DNA of 64,000 nucleotides from an uncultured Chlorobiaceae bacterium (GTDB lineage: Bacteria > Bacteroidota > Chlorobiia > Chlorobiales > Chlorobiaceae): positions 30,392 through 94,391 of the forward strand of contig CAIWUU010000174.1 of NCBI GenBank assembly GCA_903915955.1. Reading direction: 5' to 3'. Position 1 is the first letter of the stretch. The number at the start of each line of letters is the position of its first letter. The notes beneath the pieces were generated by a model. The model saw nothing but the letters and a program-made list of their open reading frames with translations. It was not told where the DNA came from and did no database searches. A program made the position numbers and the translations under genes. Positions 1 through 8,512 of the stretch are shown here, piece by piece.

Positions 1-74
1 GGTCAACTGAACTTTTTTTCTCTTTTTGGAGCGTATCATCCTGTTGTGGCCTGAAGCTTTTTTTTGTCGAGTCG

Positions 75-1490
75 TTAGTCATGCTTTTTTATGCCCGAGC
101 CTCTTTTTTCGATTTCATGCTTCAGCTCACTTGCCAGCGCTTCAGCTTCTTCTTTAGAGGGGGCCTCGGCATAGATTCTCACAATAGGTTCGGTGTTTGA
201 TGGGCGCAGGTGAACCCAACTGTTGGAAAAATCAAGCTTCAGTCCATCAAGCCGGTTAGCTTCAGCGGTATGGTAAAGCCTTTCGATATCAGTAAATATG
301 GAATCAAGTGCTTCACGATCTGCATGGTTGAGTACAATTTTCTGCTTGGACATAAAATAATCAGGGAACTGACGCCTGAATTGTGACAGTGTTCCACGGT
401 TGTTTTCGCTACGCCAGAAGGTGAATGCTTGAACAATCAGCGCTATACCGACCAACGCATCACGCCCATAGTGTAACTCAGGCAGAATGACTCCACCGTT
501 TCCTTCACCACCAATGACAACATGTTTTTCTTTCATTACCTCACTGACGTTGGCTTCTCCAACTTTGGCGCTGTAACAAGCCACCCCATATCGGTGGGCA
601 ACATCACGAAGTGCTCGACTGCTCGAAAGATTATTTGCCACAGCTCCAAGTTTGTGCTTGAGGTAAAAATCCGCACAGGCAACCAGGGTATACTCCTCTC
701 CGAAGAGCGTGCCATCTTCGCAGAGAAGAGCAAGCCGGTCAACATCCGGATCGACAACAAGAGCAAAGTCGCATCCACTCTTCTGCAGTGCGGTGATGGT
801 TTCTGACAAATTTTCTTCAATTGGTTCAGGATTTCGGGGAAAGAGGCCAGTGCCACCACAAGCAACCTGCACAACGCTCTCAATTCCAAGTCTTTCACAA
901 AGCCTGGGAACAATCGAAAAACCAGCCCCTTCAACACAGTCAACCAGTACCTTGAACTTCTCTCTGGCTATTAAAGCTGGATCGATACAGGGTAACTGAA
1001 GGACTTTGTCAATATGATATTCGTCATACCCGTTCTTATGGCTGATTGCTCCGATGGCATCCCAGCGTGCCGGAAAAAATTGCTCTTTTTCCGCAATATC
1101 AAGAAGTTCAGACACCTCTTCGGCGTTTAAAAATTCCCCAAGGTGGTTGAGCATTTTCAGTGCATTCCATGGAACAGGGTTGTGAGAAGCTGTAATGATA
1201 AGTCCAGCATCAGCCTGTTCAGCGGCCACAGCAATTTCAACGGTTGGAGTGGTGGCGATACCCAGATCAATCACATCACACCCGCAGAGGAGCAGCGTAT
1301 TGCTGACCAGATCACTGATAGCTTTGCCTGTAGGCCTGGTATCCCTGCCGATAACAATACGAGCTTTTTTTTCAAGATTCCGCCGAAGCGTCCACGAAGC
1401 AAAAGCCATTGCAAATGCGGTCAGATTTTTTGGGGTCAGGCTTTCGCCAACAACACCCCTTATTCCGGAAACGCTGATCATCAAGCTCAT
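75..1490 (-). CDS. glmM: Phosphoglucosamine mutase-type phosphohexomutase
   Basis: A 471-residue alpha-D-phosphohexomutase, probably interconverting glucosamine-6-P and glucosamine-1-P on the cytoplasmic route to UDP-GlcNAc. The sequence shows the N-terminal SGIRG motif, the phosphoserine loop TASHNP (Ser102), the metal loop DPDVDRL near residue 246, the sugar-binding GGEGNGG loop and the C-terminal phosphate-binding segment with RPSNTEP. Length fits the family (about 450-470). It is divergent from rpsT with a 243-bp gap. A second phosphohexomutase lies at 19633-21015, so substrate assignment between GlcN-P, mannose-P and glucose-P is by resemblance only. Confidence 0.85.
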   Translation of the reverse strand: MSLMISVSGIRGVVGESLTPKNLTAFAMAFASWTLRRNLEKKARIVIGRDTRPTGKAISDLVSNTLLLCGCDVIDLGIATTPTVEIAVAAEQADAGLIITASHNPVPWNALKMLNHLGEFLNAEEVSELLDIAEKEQFFPARWDAIGAISHKNGYDEYHIDKVLQLPCIDPALIAREKFKVLVDCVEGAGFSIVPRLCERLGIESVVQVACGGTGLFPRNPEPIEENLSETITALQKSGCDFALVVDPDVDRLALLCEDGTLFGEEYTLVACADFYLKHKLGAVANNLSSSRALRDVAHRYGVACYSAKVGEANVSEVMKEKHVVIGGEGNGGVILPELHYGRDALVGIALIVQAFTFWRSENNRGTLSQFRRQFPDYFMSKQKIVLNHADREALDSIFTDIERLYHTAEANRLDGLKLDFSNSWVHLRPSNTEPIVRIYAEAPSKEEAEALASELKHEIEKRGSGIKKHD

Positions 1491-1733
1491 AAACGGCTGG
1501 GTCTCATGATTAAAATTTTGCGTAATATAAAAAAAAATGGGTAGGGTGTGTATCGGTATGGCGTTGCAAGTAGGTGATAAGAGGAGAGGTAGGGCACTGA
1601 ATAGAGGGTATAGGCGAAATCTTTATTGAACTTTATCAATCTTTCTCGTTTGTCGTTTGTCGTTTTGATTCGTTTCTTCTATATTGTGAGTCCTTTATTA
1701 TTCTAATAATATTTTATCTAAGAGTAAGCGTAT

Positions 1734-2009
1734 ATGCCTTTACACAAATCGGCTGAAAAAAGACTGCGGCAGTCAGAGAGAAGAAATGCCAGGAACAGAG
1801 CACGGAAAAAAGAGCTGAAAGTTCTTGTTAAAACCATGCAGAAACTGATTGATACCAGCGCGGACAAGGCTGTAGTCGAGGTTGCTTACCGTTCGGCTGT
1901 TCAGAAACTTGACCGTCTTGGGGTAAAGAAATACATTCACGCCAATAAAGCGTCTCGCAAGAAATCACAGTTGACACGGCTTTTAAACAGCTATGTAAAA
2001 GCTGATTAA
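1734..2009 (+). CDS. rpsT: 30S ribosomal protein S20
   Basis: A 91-residue, very basic protein of the bS20 family, which binds 16S rRNA in the small subunit. The typical opening [17 protein letters not shown] and the helix-rich lysine/arginine composition are visible, as is the conserved end with [15 protein letters not shown]. Length is usual for the family. It is monocistronic in appearance: AT-rich DNA precedes it and ruvA begins 99 bp downstream. No strong Shine-Dalgarno is seen, which is common for this gene set. Confidence 0.97.
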   Translation: MPLHKSAEKRLRQSERRNARNRARKKELKVLVKTMQKLIDTSADKAVVEVAYRSAVQKLDRLGVKKYIHANKASRKKSQLTRLLNSYVKAD

Positions 2010-2108
2010 GATGTAGAAGAAAGTTATGGCGCTGCCATAACTGATTTTCGTTGTCTGACATCCGGGCTGGATGTTCTTTTCAGTCCGGGTTTCCATATCC
2101 TTCGATTC

Positions 2109-2711
2109 ATGTTTGCATATTTTCGTGGCAAGCTGGTTTCAGTTTTGCCTGAGGAGGCGGTTGTTGAAGTTGCTGGTATTGCTTACCAGTTTTTGATTTC
2201 TGCAACGACAAGCCGACGCTTGCCGGAACAGGGGTCCGATGTCCTTCTTTTTTCACATCTTTATGTCAGGGAAGATGCCCTCCAGCTCTATGGCTTTTCG
2301 GGGGAAGATGAGCGGCAACTCTTCCGCTTGCTTTTACTTGCCTCCGGGGTGGGGCCAAAACTTGCGCTTGCGGTTCTCTCTGGATTACAGGTACAGGAAG
2401 TGCATGAGGCTATTCTGGCCAATTCGCCTGAGCGGCTTTATGGTATTTCCGGTGTCGGCAAGAAAACCGCAGCAAGGATTATTCTCGAATTAAGGGATAA
2501 AATTCTGAAACTTGCTCCCGTTGGTACCATGGTTTCATCGGCTTCGCTTCAGCCCAGTCGGTTACGGGATGATGCCATCAATGCTCTGGTAACGCTTGGT
2601 TTTTCCAGGCCTGCTGTTCAAAAAGCTGTAGTTACTATTCTTGAACAAGGTACCTCCCTTACTGTTGAAGAGGTAGTTAAATCAGCACTTGTTTCCATCC
2701 ATAACAGTTAG
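2109..2711 (+). CDS. ruvA: Holliday junction branch migration protein RuvA
   Basis: A 200-residue protein of the usual RuvA length. RuvA tetramers hold the Holliday junction and load the RuvB motor. The N-terminal OB fold begins [20 protein letters not shown], followed by a helix-hairpin-helix region with [14 protein letters not shown] and [14 protein letters not shown], and a C-terminal RuvB-binding helical domain ([19 protein letters not shown]). It lies just upstream of folC, 9 bp apart on the same strand, so the two are probably co-transcribed. Confidence 0.97.
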   Translation: MFAYFRGKLVSVLPEEAVVEVAGIAYQFLISATTSRRLPEQGSDVLLFSHLYVREDALQLYGFSGEDERQLFRLLLLASGVGPKLALAVLSGLQVQEVHEAILANSPERLYGISGVGKKTAARIILELRDKILKLAPVGTMVSSASLQPSRLRDDAINALVTLGFSRPAVQKAVVTILEQGTSLTVEEVVKSALVSIHNS

Positions 2712-2720
2712 CAGCAAACG

Positions 2721-3983
2721 GTGACCTACCAGGACGCACTTGATTTTCTTTATCCACTACACCGCTTTGGTATAAAGCCTGGTCTGCACCGGGTACTGAG
2801 ACTGCTTGATCTTCTTGGTGCACCACATAAGCGTCTGGGGCAGGTTGTTCATATTGCAGGGACAAACGGCAAGGGAACTGTAGCGGCATCTCTCGCATCG
2901 ATTTTTCAGGCGAGTGGCAGGAAAACTGCGCTCTATACCTCACCTCATCTTGTTGATTTTACAGAACGAATTCGTATCAATGGCGGGCAGATTCCTCGTG
3001 AAAAGGTTGTTCACTACTGCTCATTGTTACAGAGTGCGGTTATTGATAATCATTCGACCTTTTTTGAAGCGACGACAGCGATAGCTTTTGCCTGGTTTGC
3101 GGATGAAGGGGTAGATGTCTCCATTATTGAGACAGGTATGGGGGGGCGGCTTGATGCGACCAATGTTGTTGATTCTGATTACGTCGTTATTCCAAGTATT
3201 GGATTCGATCATACCGAGTGGCTTGGTGGAACTCTTGCCCTCATTGCAGCGGAAAAAGCGGCTATCATCAATAACGGGTGCCAGGTATTCACCGCAGTCT
3301 CTGATCTGGAAGCGTTACAGTCTATAAAGAAGAGTGCCGAATTGTGCGACGCTCCTCTCTTTTCTGCAGAAAAAGATGTGGCGTGCCGCATAACTGCCCA
3401 GGAGCCGGGAATGATTGAATTAGACATCAGAACGGCATCGTGGCATTATTCAGCATTGAAAGTACCACTGACCGGCTCATTTCATGCAAAAAATCTCTCT
3501 CTCGCCGTTATGGTAGCCGAAGCTGCTGGTATCGCTCCAGAACATATCCGAGTGGGGTTAACCCGTTTATCAGAGGGTGGCTACAGGGCAAGGCTTGAAT
3601 TGATTGGCAACTCTCCGACCGTATTTCTTGATGTGTCACATAATCCTGATGGTATGAGGGAGACAGTTAATACGCTCTGTTTATTCCGCCATCGTTATAA
3701 TCGGGCCTATGTTGTGCTTGGTTTTGCTTCGGATAAAGATGTCAAGGCAATGATTCGTGAGCTTCTCCGTCTCAACATCTTTTTTGTTACCGTCGCTATT
3801 CCATCTGAACGCAGTGTGCCTGCCGAATTACTCTGCTCTTTGTGCAAACATGAGGGTGCTGAGGCAATGGTCTTAGGTAACGGGAGAGAGGCGCTTGCCT
3901 CTTTGAGGGCAATGGCAGGTGTAGATGACCTGATTCTTGTGACAGGCTCTTTTTATCTTGCCGGTGATATTCTTGCAGGATAG
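2721..3983 (+). CDS. folC: Dihydrofolate synthase / folylpolyglutamate synthase
   Basis: A 420-residue Mur-ligase-family enzyme that adds glutamate to dihydropteroate and to folates. The P-loop GTNGKGT lies at residues 47-53. The family signature with TGMGGRLDATN, and DVSHNPDGM in the C-terminal domain, are also visible. The start is a GTG 9 bp after the ruvA stop. Length is normal. There is no sign of a split or fusion. Confidence 0.95.
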   Translation: MTYQDALDFLYPLHRFGIKPGLHRVLRLLDLLGAPHKRLGQVVHIAGTNGKGTVAASLASIFQASGRKTALYTSPHLVDFTERIRINGGQIPREKVVHYCSLLQSAVIDNHSTFFEATTAIAFAWFADEGVDVSIIETGMGGRLDATNVVDSDYVVIPSIGFDHTEWLGGTLALIAAEKAAIINNGCQVFTAVSDLEALQSIKKSAELCDAPLFSAEKDVACRITAQEPGMIELDIRTASWHYSALKVPLTGSFHAKNLSLAVMVAEAAGIAPEHIRVGLTRLSEGGYRARLELIGNSPTVFLDVSHNPDGMRETVNTLCLFRHRYNRAYVVLGFASDKDVKAMIRELLRLNIFFVTVAIPSERSVPAELLCSLCKHEGAEAMVLGNGREALASLRAMAGVDDLILVTGSFYLAGDILAG

Positions 3984-4265
3984 TATATGAACCACCTTTT
4001 TTATGGATTTTTTTATTTATATTTACGGAGCTACAAAAATTCTTCTCTGTAATTCCTTGTTGTTTTTATCCCTTTTCAATTATAGATATTCTTCCCCTTT
4101 TATATTCATTTCCTGCTTTTATGTCATACAGACAAAGCGCTAAAGGTAATTTCCGTTCATGATTCGTGTCATTGGACACCGTATTGATGCACATCGGAGG
4201 GGTGGCGTGTTTTTCGTCCTTTTTTCTATAGCTTTTTTACAAACAAGCGTTGAATACAACTTACA

Positions 4266-5555
4266 ATGTCGAACAATTCGAGTTTTAAAGGTCTGGACAT
4301 CAATATGCTCCAGAAAAAGAAGGTTTCTGAGTTGCATGTTTTAGCTAAAGAGCTTGGGGTAATGGCTGCTGGCTTGCGCAAGGAAGAGCTTATTTTCAAG
4401 ATTATTGAAGCCCAGTCACAGAAGAATACCGACTCTGAAAGCGGAAATGTCATGGTCAATACCGGTGTTCTGCAAGTTATCCCTGAAGGCTACGGTTTTT
4501 TACGATCTGCTAATTACAACTACCTCTCATCTCCGGACGATATCTATGTCTCTCCCTCACAGATCAAGCGCTTCAATATGCGCACAGGTGATACGGTTTC
4601 CGGGCAGGTAAGGGCACCAAAGGAGGGCGAGCGTTTTTTTGCTCTGCTGAAGATCAATACGATTGACGGCAACGATCCGGAAATTACAAGAGAGAGGCCC
4701 TATTTCGAAAATCTCACCCCGCTTTTTCCCCGTGAACGTCTCAAGCTTGAAACCAAGCAGACCGAAGCATGTGGTCGCATCATGGATATTTTCACACCGA
4801 TAGGCAAAGGGCAGAGAGGTTTGATTGTGGCACAGCCGAAGACCGGTAAAACCATGCTTCTCCAGATGATTGCCAATGCGATCATCAAAAATCACCCGGA
4901 GGTCTACCTTATAGTTCTTTTGATTGATGAACGACCTGAAGAGGTGACTGATATGGCCCGCAGTGTGCCAGCAGAGGTGGTTAGTTCAACCTTTGACGAG
5001 GATCCTGAGCGTCACGTCCTTGTGGCTGATATGGTGCTTGAAAAGGCGAAGCGGCTTGTAGAGGTTGGCAGGGATGTGGTCGTCCTGCTCGACTCTATTA
5101 CCCGCCTTGCAAGAGCCCATAACACCATTATTCCCCATTCCGGGAAGATTCTTTCGGGTGGTATTGATGCCAATGCGTTAACCAAGCCGAAACGTTTTTT
5201 TGGTGCAGCCCGTAATATTGAGGAAGGAGGTAGTCTTACCATTATTGCCACTGCGCTTATCGATACTGGATCACGTATGGATGACGTTATTTTTGAAGAG
5301 TTTAAGGGAACAGGCAATATGGAGCTTCTGCTTGATCGCAGGCTTTCCGAGCGTCGTGTGTTTCCCTCTATTGATATTCTTCGCTCCAGCACTCGTAAAG
5401 AGGAGCTACTGTTCTCACAGGAAGAGCTCTCAAGAACATGGCTTCTGAGAAAGTATCTTGCCGACAAGAACCCGATTGAATGTATGGAGTTCATGCGCGA
5501 GAAAATGGCTGATACGAAGGATAACAAGGAGTTTTTTAAATACATGAATGCCTGA
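4266..5555 (+). CDS. rho: Transcription termination factor Rho
   Basis: A 429-residue RecA-type hexameric helicase that terminates transcripts. It shows the N-terminal helical domain, a cold-shock-like RNA-binding fold ([31 protein letters not shown]), a Walker A segment with PKTGKT near residues 190-195, Walker [15 protein letters not shown] and the C-terminal Q-loop/R-loop region. The chosen ATG lacks a clear Shine-Dalgarno; an ATG at 4305 is an alternative. A 282-bp upstream gap separates it from folC; long rho leaders are known to be autoregulatory, but no specific element can be shown here. Confidence 0.97.
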   Translation: MSNNSSFKGLDINMLQKKKVSELHVLAKELGVMAAGLRKEELIFKIIEAQSQKNTDSESGNVMVNTGVLQVIPEGYGFLRSANYNYLSSPDDIYVSPSQIKRFNMRTGDTVSGQVRAPKEGERFFALLKINTIDGNDPEITRERPYFENLTPLFPRERLKLETKQTEACGRIMDIFTPIGKGQRGLIVAQPKTGKTMLLQMIANAIIKNHPEVYLIVLLIDERPEEVTDMARSVPAEVVSSTFDEDPERHVLVADMVLEKAKRLVEVGRDVVVLLDSITRLARAHNTIIPHSGKILSGGIDANALTKPKRFFGAARNIEEGGSLTIIATALIDTGSRMDDVIFEEFKGTGNMELLLDRRLSERRVFPSIDILRSSTRKEELLFSQEELSRTWLLRKYLADKNPIECMEFMREKMADTKDNKEFFKYMNA

Positions 5556-5634
5556 TCTACGATAGAAAGTTTGTATGTTTAAAAAAAATTCCTATATTAT
5601 CTGCCTTTAAAACAAGAGGAAAGACACTTACTAT

Positions 5635-5742
5635 ATGCCCTGCGGAAAAAAGAGAAAACGCCATAAAATGGCTGTACACAAGCGTAAGAAAATGCGTCGT
5701 AAGAACAGGCACAAGAAGCGCCAGAGATACCAGAATAAGTAA
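5635..5742 (+). CDS. Small basic protein, AURKAIP1/COX24 (mS38-like) domain
   Basis: A 35-codon gene starting MPCGKKRKRHKMAVHKRKK, with 19 of its 35 residues Lys or Arg. This matches the small bacterial proteins annotated as AURKAIP1/COX24-domain proteins, relatives of mitochondrial ribosomal protein mS38, and is very likely a ribosome-associated protein. A purine-rich stretch (aacaagaggaaag) precedes the ATG and can serve as RBS. It lies between rho and two tRNA genes, a translation-related setting. It is easy to miss because of its length. Confidence 0.8.
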   Translation: MPCGKKRKRHKMAVHKRKKMRRKNRHKKRQRYQNK

Positions 5743-5773
5743 GTTCCGGTACTCCTGTACCTATTTTTAGGTT

Positions 5774-5846
5774 GAGAATATAGCTCAGTCGGTAGAGCAT
5801 CTGCCTTTTAAGCAGAGGGTCGAAGGTTCGAGTCCTTCTATTCTCA
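5774..5846 (+). tRNA. tRNA-Lys (anticodon UUU)
   Basis: A 73-nt cloverleaf. Acceptor arm GAGAATA pairs with TATTCTC and the discriminator is A. The D arm contains AGCTCAGTCGGTAGAGC, the anticodon stem is TCTGC/GCAGA with loop CTTTTAA, and the T arm carries GGTTCGAGTCC. No CCA end is encoded, since the next bases are CTGA, so CCA must be added after transcription. Confidence 0.97.
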
Positions 5847-5879
5847 CTGAGTGTATTGAAGCATTCAGCAATTTGACAA

Positions 5880-5961
5880 GCCCGAGTGGTGAAATTGGTA
5901 GACACACTATCTTGAGGGGGTAGCGCCGAAAGGTGTAGGAGTTCGAATCTCCTCTCGGGCA
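5880..5961 (+). tRNA. tRNA-Leu (anticodon GAG)
   Basis: An 82-nt class II tRNA. Acceptor arm GCCCGAG pairs with CTCGGGC and the discriminator is A. The anticodon stem is CTATC/GGTAG with loop TTGAGGG, giving GAG. A long variable arm (CGCCGAAAGGTG) and T arm with GTTCGAATC follow. No CCA is encoded. It sits 33 bp after tRNA-Lys and ahead of a strong terminator, so the two tRNAs and probably the small COX24-like gene share a transcript. Confidence 0.97.
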
Positions 5962-5974
5962 CTTGTTAACTCAT

Positions 5975-6003
5975 AAAAAAGCCGCTTTTTGCGGCTTTTT
6001 TAA
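5975..6003 (+). terminator. Rho-independent terminator after tRNA-Leu
   Basis: Stem AAAAAGCCGC / GCGGCTTTTT with a short T-rich loop and a run of T on the downstream side. It closes the tRNA-Lys/tRNA-Leu transcript 14 bp past the tRNA end and insulates etfB. Confidence 0.9.
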
Positions 6004-6038
6004 TTCTGCTTTGGCTATGGCACTAAGGAGAATCATCG

Positions 6039-6785
6039 ATGAATATTGCTGTATGTGTCTGCCAGGTACCCGATACCGCATCGGTTATCGGATTTGTTGA
6101 CGGCCTCATAGATCTTTCCAGAGTCAATGAGGTGATGAACCCTTATGATGAATATGCTCTGGAAGAGGCTGTACGTCTCAAAGAGCTTTTCACAGGCAGT
6201 GTCGTCACTGTTTTTAGTATTGCTCCAGCCTCAGCAAAAGAGATGCTTCGCAAAGCCCTTGCCATGGGGGCGGATCGTGCCATTCTTTTGAATGATGCCG
6301 TGCTCTCTGATCCATATCAAACTGCCGTTGCCTTGAGTCGTGCCCTTGTAGCTTTTTACGCGGATACCCTTCCTGATCTTGTTTTTTGTGGTAAGCAATC
6401 AACTGATTTTCAGAGTGCACAGGTACCAGCGATGCTTGCAGAGCTTCTTGGTATGGGAGCTGTTACTGGTATTTGCTCTCTGCACGCATCAAGCGAAGGC
6501 CTTCAGGTTGAACGTGAAACAGAAGGTGGTGTTGAGTCTTTTGATGTTCACTATCCAGCGCTCTTCAGCACTGAAAAAGGGTTGAATATACCCCGAAAAA
6601 CCAGTATCAAATCGGTTATGGAGGCGAGAAAAAAAACGATTGATTTATTCTCTCCCTCTCTTGATGAGGCATCTTATGTGGTCATGACAGGCATGAAGCC
6701 TCTTGACAGAAAAAAAAGATGCCAATTTCTCTCTGATGAAAAAGAGCTGATCAGGCTTCTCCGTGAGGAGCGCAACCTTTTCTGA
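6039..6785 (+). CDS. etfB: Electron transfer flavoprotein, beta subunit
   Basis: A 248-residue EtfB/FixA-family subunit, which binds AMP or FAD at the interface with EtfA and shuttles electrons from acyl-CoA or other dehydrogenases. It opens MNIAVCVCQVPDT, has the family segment NPYDEYALEEAVRLKE, and carries the C-terminal recognition region with FSTEKGLNIPRKTS. A good RBS (aaggag) lies 8 bp upstream. It is followed immediately by etfA. No partner dehydrogenase or FixC/FixX is nearby, so its electron donor cannot be named. Confidence 0.9.
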   Translation: MNIAVCVCQVPDTASVIGFVDGLIDLSRVNEVMNPYDEYALEEAVRLKELFTGSVVTVFSIAPASAKEMLRKALAMGADRAILLNDAVLSDPYQTAVALSRALVAFYADTLPDLVFCGKQSTDFQSAQVPAMLAELLGMGAVTGICSLHASSEGLQVERETEGGVESFDVHYPALFSTEKGLNIPRKTSIKSVMEARKKTIDLFSPSLDEASYVVMTGMKPLDRKKRCQFLSDEKELIRLLREERNLF

Positions 6786-6813
6786 GCAGGTGGAAAAAAA
6801 GAAAAACGTCATT

Positions 6814-7806
6814 ATGGCGATGAACAAATATCTTGTATTTCTGGAACAGAGGGAAGGTATTGTAAAAAAGGCTTCCATTGAGCTCTGGAACACTCTTCAG
6901 AAGCTGGTCGCTGTACATGAAGATATTGCAGTGTGCGCTCTTCTTGCCGGAGCTGCTGATCTTCAACTGCTCCAAGCCACTCTTGTCGGCGAGGGCGCTG
7001 TCTATTGCGCTAGTGACCATGGGTTCAGTCTGTACAATCCGGAGTGCTATGCCAATCTTGTTGCTGATACATTCAAGCGGGAGGCCTGCAGTGCCCTTTT
7101 TTTTGCCGATACGATACTCAGCCGCGAGCTTGCCCCAAAACTTTCTGTACGTCTAAAGGCTGCATTGCTGTCTGGCTCTCCAGTGTTTGATGCTGCGGGG
7201 GTAGATAGTGGCTCTGTTCGGCCAGTCTATTCTGGTTCTGCCTTGGCATCGTTTCACTCCGACCGTTCACTCAGGATCTATACCATATCATCATTTCCGA
7301 TAATCACACCCACTCCTTCCAGAGTTCATATTGATTTTATTCCTCTTCAGCAGCGATGCTCCGTCAGTGGGGAGGAGCTTTTTCCGCTGATTCGCATGAT
7401 GACGATGCGTGACGGTATACAGGATGTTACCGAAGCAGGCATTATTATAGCTGGCGGGAGAGGTGTTGGTGGAGCCGATGGATTTGCATTGCTTGAGCAG
7501 CTTGCGTTGCTTCTTGGAGGAGTTGTTGGCGCGAGTCGACCAGCCGTGGATGAAGGGTGGCGGCCCCATAGCGAACAGATAGGGCAGACTGGCAGAACGG
7601 TGGCGCCAGCGCTCTACCTTGCCTGTGGGATATCCGGCTCGGTCCAGCATCTTGCGGGGATTGGTTCAGCCGGTCTGGTGGTTGCCATCAACAGTGATTG
7701 CCATGCCCCGATTTTTGATGTCGCTGATTATGGGATTGTTGGTGATGCCCCTCTTGTATTGCGCAAACTGATAGATGCCGTACAGGATTTTTTGAAGAAG
7801 AAATGA
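6814..7806 (+). CDS. etfA: Electron transfer flavoprotein, alpha subunit
   Basis: EtfA partner of the preceding gene. I chose ATG 6814 (330 residues, MAMNKYLVFLEQREG), which gives the standard N-terminus; a longer frame from 6763 would overlap the etfB end. The C-terminal FAD domain is clear: AGGRGVGGADGF, then GASRPAVDEGW, IGQTGRTVAPALYLACGISG, and the final FAD-binding stretch with VAINSDCHAPIFDVADYGIVGD. Length and order etfB-etfA are typical. Confidence 0.92.
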   Translation: MAMNKYLVFLEQREGIVKKASIELWNTLQKLVAVHEDIAVCALLAGAADLQLLQATLVGEGAVYCASDHGFSLYNPECYANLVADTFKREACSALFFADTILSRELAPKLSVRLKAALLSGSPVFDAAGVDSGSVRPVYSGSALASFHSDRSLRIYTISSFPIITPTPSRVHIDFIPLQQRCSVSGEELFPLIRMMTMRDGIQDVTEAGIIIAGGRGVGGADGFALLEQLALLLGGVVGASRPAVDEGWRPHSEQIGQTGRTVAPALYLACGISGSVQHLAGIGSAGLVVAINSDCHAPIFDVADYGIVGDAPLVLRKLIDAVQDFLKKK

Positions 7807-7882
7807 TTAGTACTACTTTAGCGTTATGGTATACCATAGTTGGTTATTTTATGACCTTTGATGTAATGTTAATTTATTGTTC

Positions 7883-8473
7883 ATGCGTAAACTTCAGGTA
7901 GATATTCTCGGACTTTCAACAAGCCCGCATACCAACGGGGCTTATGCTCTTATCCTCTATGAGCTGGAGGGGAAGCGAAAACTTCCGATTATAATAGGCG
8001 GGTTTGAAGCCCAGGCAATTGCCCTTAAACTTGAAAATATAAAGCCGCCGCGTCCCTTCACCCACGACCTTTTCAAGAATATTGCCGATGCATTTCATCT
8101 GCAGGTCAATGAAATCATTATTGATGAGCTGCACAATGAGACTTTCTATGCCAAAGTGATCTGCGAAGTAAATGGTGAAGTGCATGAGATTGATGCGCGC
8201 CCCAGTGATGCTATTGCCATCGCAGTGCGTTTTAATGCCCCTCTTTTTGTGACCGAAGAGATTATGGACGAGGCCGGTATCAAGGAAGAGCAGAAGGAGG
8301 AGGGTGAGGAGGAGGCAGTTCCTGAACCTGATGAGATTGTGAGCACTGCTGTTACTCCTGATACTCTACTCAAAGAACTTCAGATATCTCTCAATGAGGC
8401 GGTGAACAATGAAAACTATGAAGAGGCTGCAAAGCTTCGTGATCAAATTTCGCGCATGAAAAAAGGAAGCTGA
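7883..8473 (+). CDS. Bifunctional nuclease (DUF151) domain protein with UVR motif
   Basis: A 196-residue protein from ATG 7883 (an in-frame TTG lies at 7877). The N-terminal 130 residues are a BFN/DUF151 domain, with LPIIIGGFEAQAIAL, KPPRPFTHDL and DARPSDAIAIAVR. The C-terminal 35 residues form a UvrB/UvrC-type UVR motif (NENYEEAAKLRDQI), and an acidic linker rich in Glu joins them. BFN-UVR fusions are known in Bacteroidetes/Chlorobi and thermophiles. Nuclease activity has been reported for some family members; the cellular role is not settled. Confidence 0.88.
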   Translation: MRKLQVDILGLSTSPHTNGAYALILYELEGKRKLPIIIGGFEAQAIALKLENIKPPRPFTHDLFKNIADAFHLQVNEIIIDELHNETFYAKVICEVNGEVHEIDARPSDAIAIAVRFNAPLFVTEEIMDEAGIKEEQKEEGEEEAVPEPDEIVSTAVTPDTLLKELQISLNEAVNNENYEEAAKLRDQISRMKKGS

Positions 8474-8508
8474 AGAGGTACTGCCATCAGATACCTCTTC
8501 GCTTTTTT
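8472..8508. terminator. Bidirectional-looking terminator between BFN gene and bamA
   Basis: A perfect 9-bp stem GAAGAGGTA / TACCTCTTC with an 11-nt loop, followed by GCTTTTTTC on the plus side. It overlaps the stop of the BFN gene and lies just before the end of convergent bamA. Confidence 0.8.
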
Positions 8509-8512
8509 CACA

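Noticed and set aside
5597-5962. 121-codon minus-strand ORF across the tRNA genes
   Set aside because: It lies antisense to two clear tRNAs and a terminator-linked small gene, so it is an artefact of tRNA sequence.
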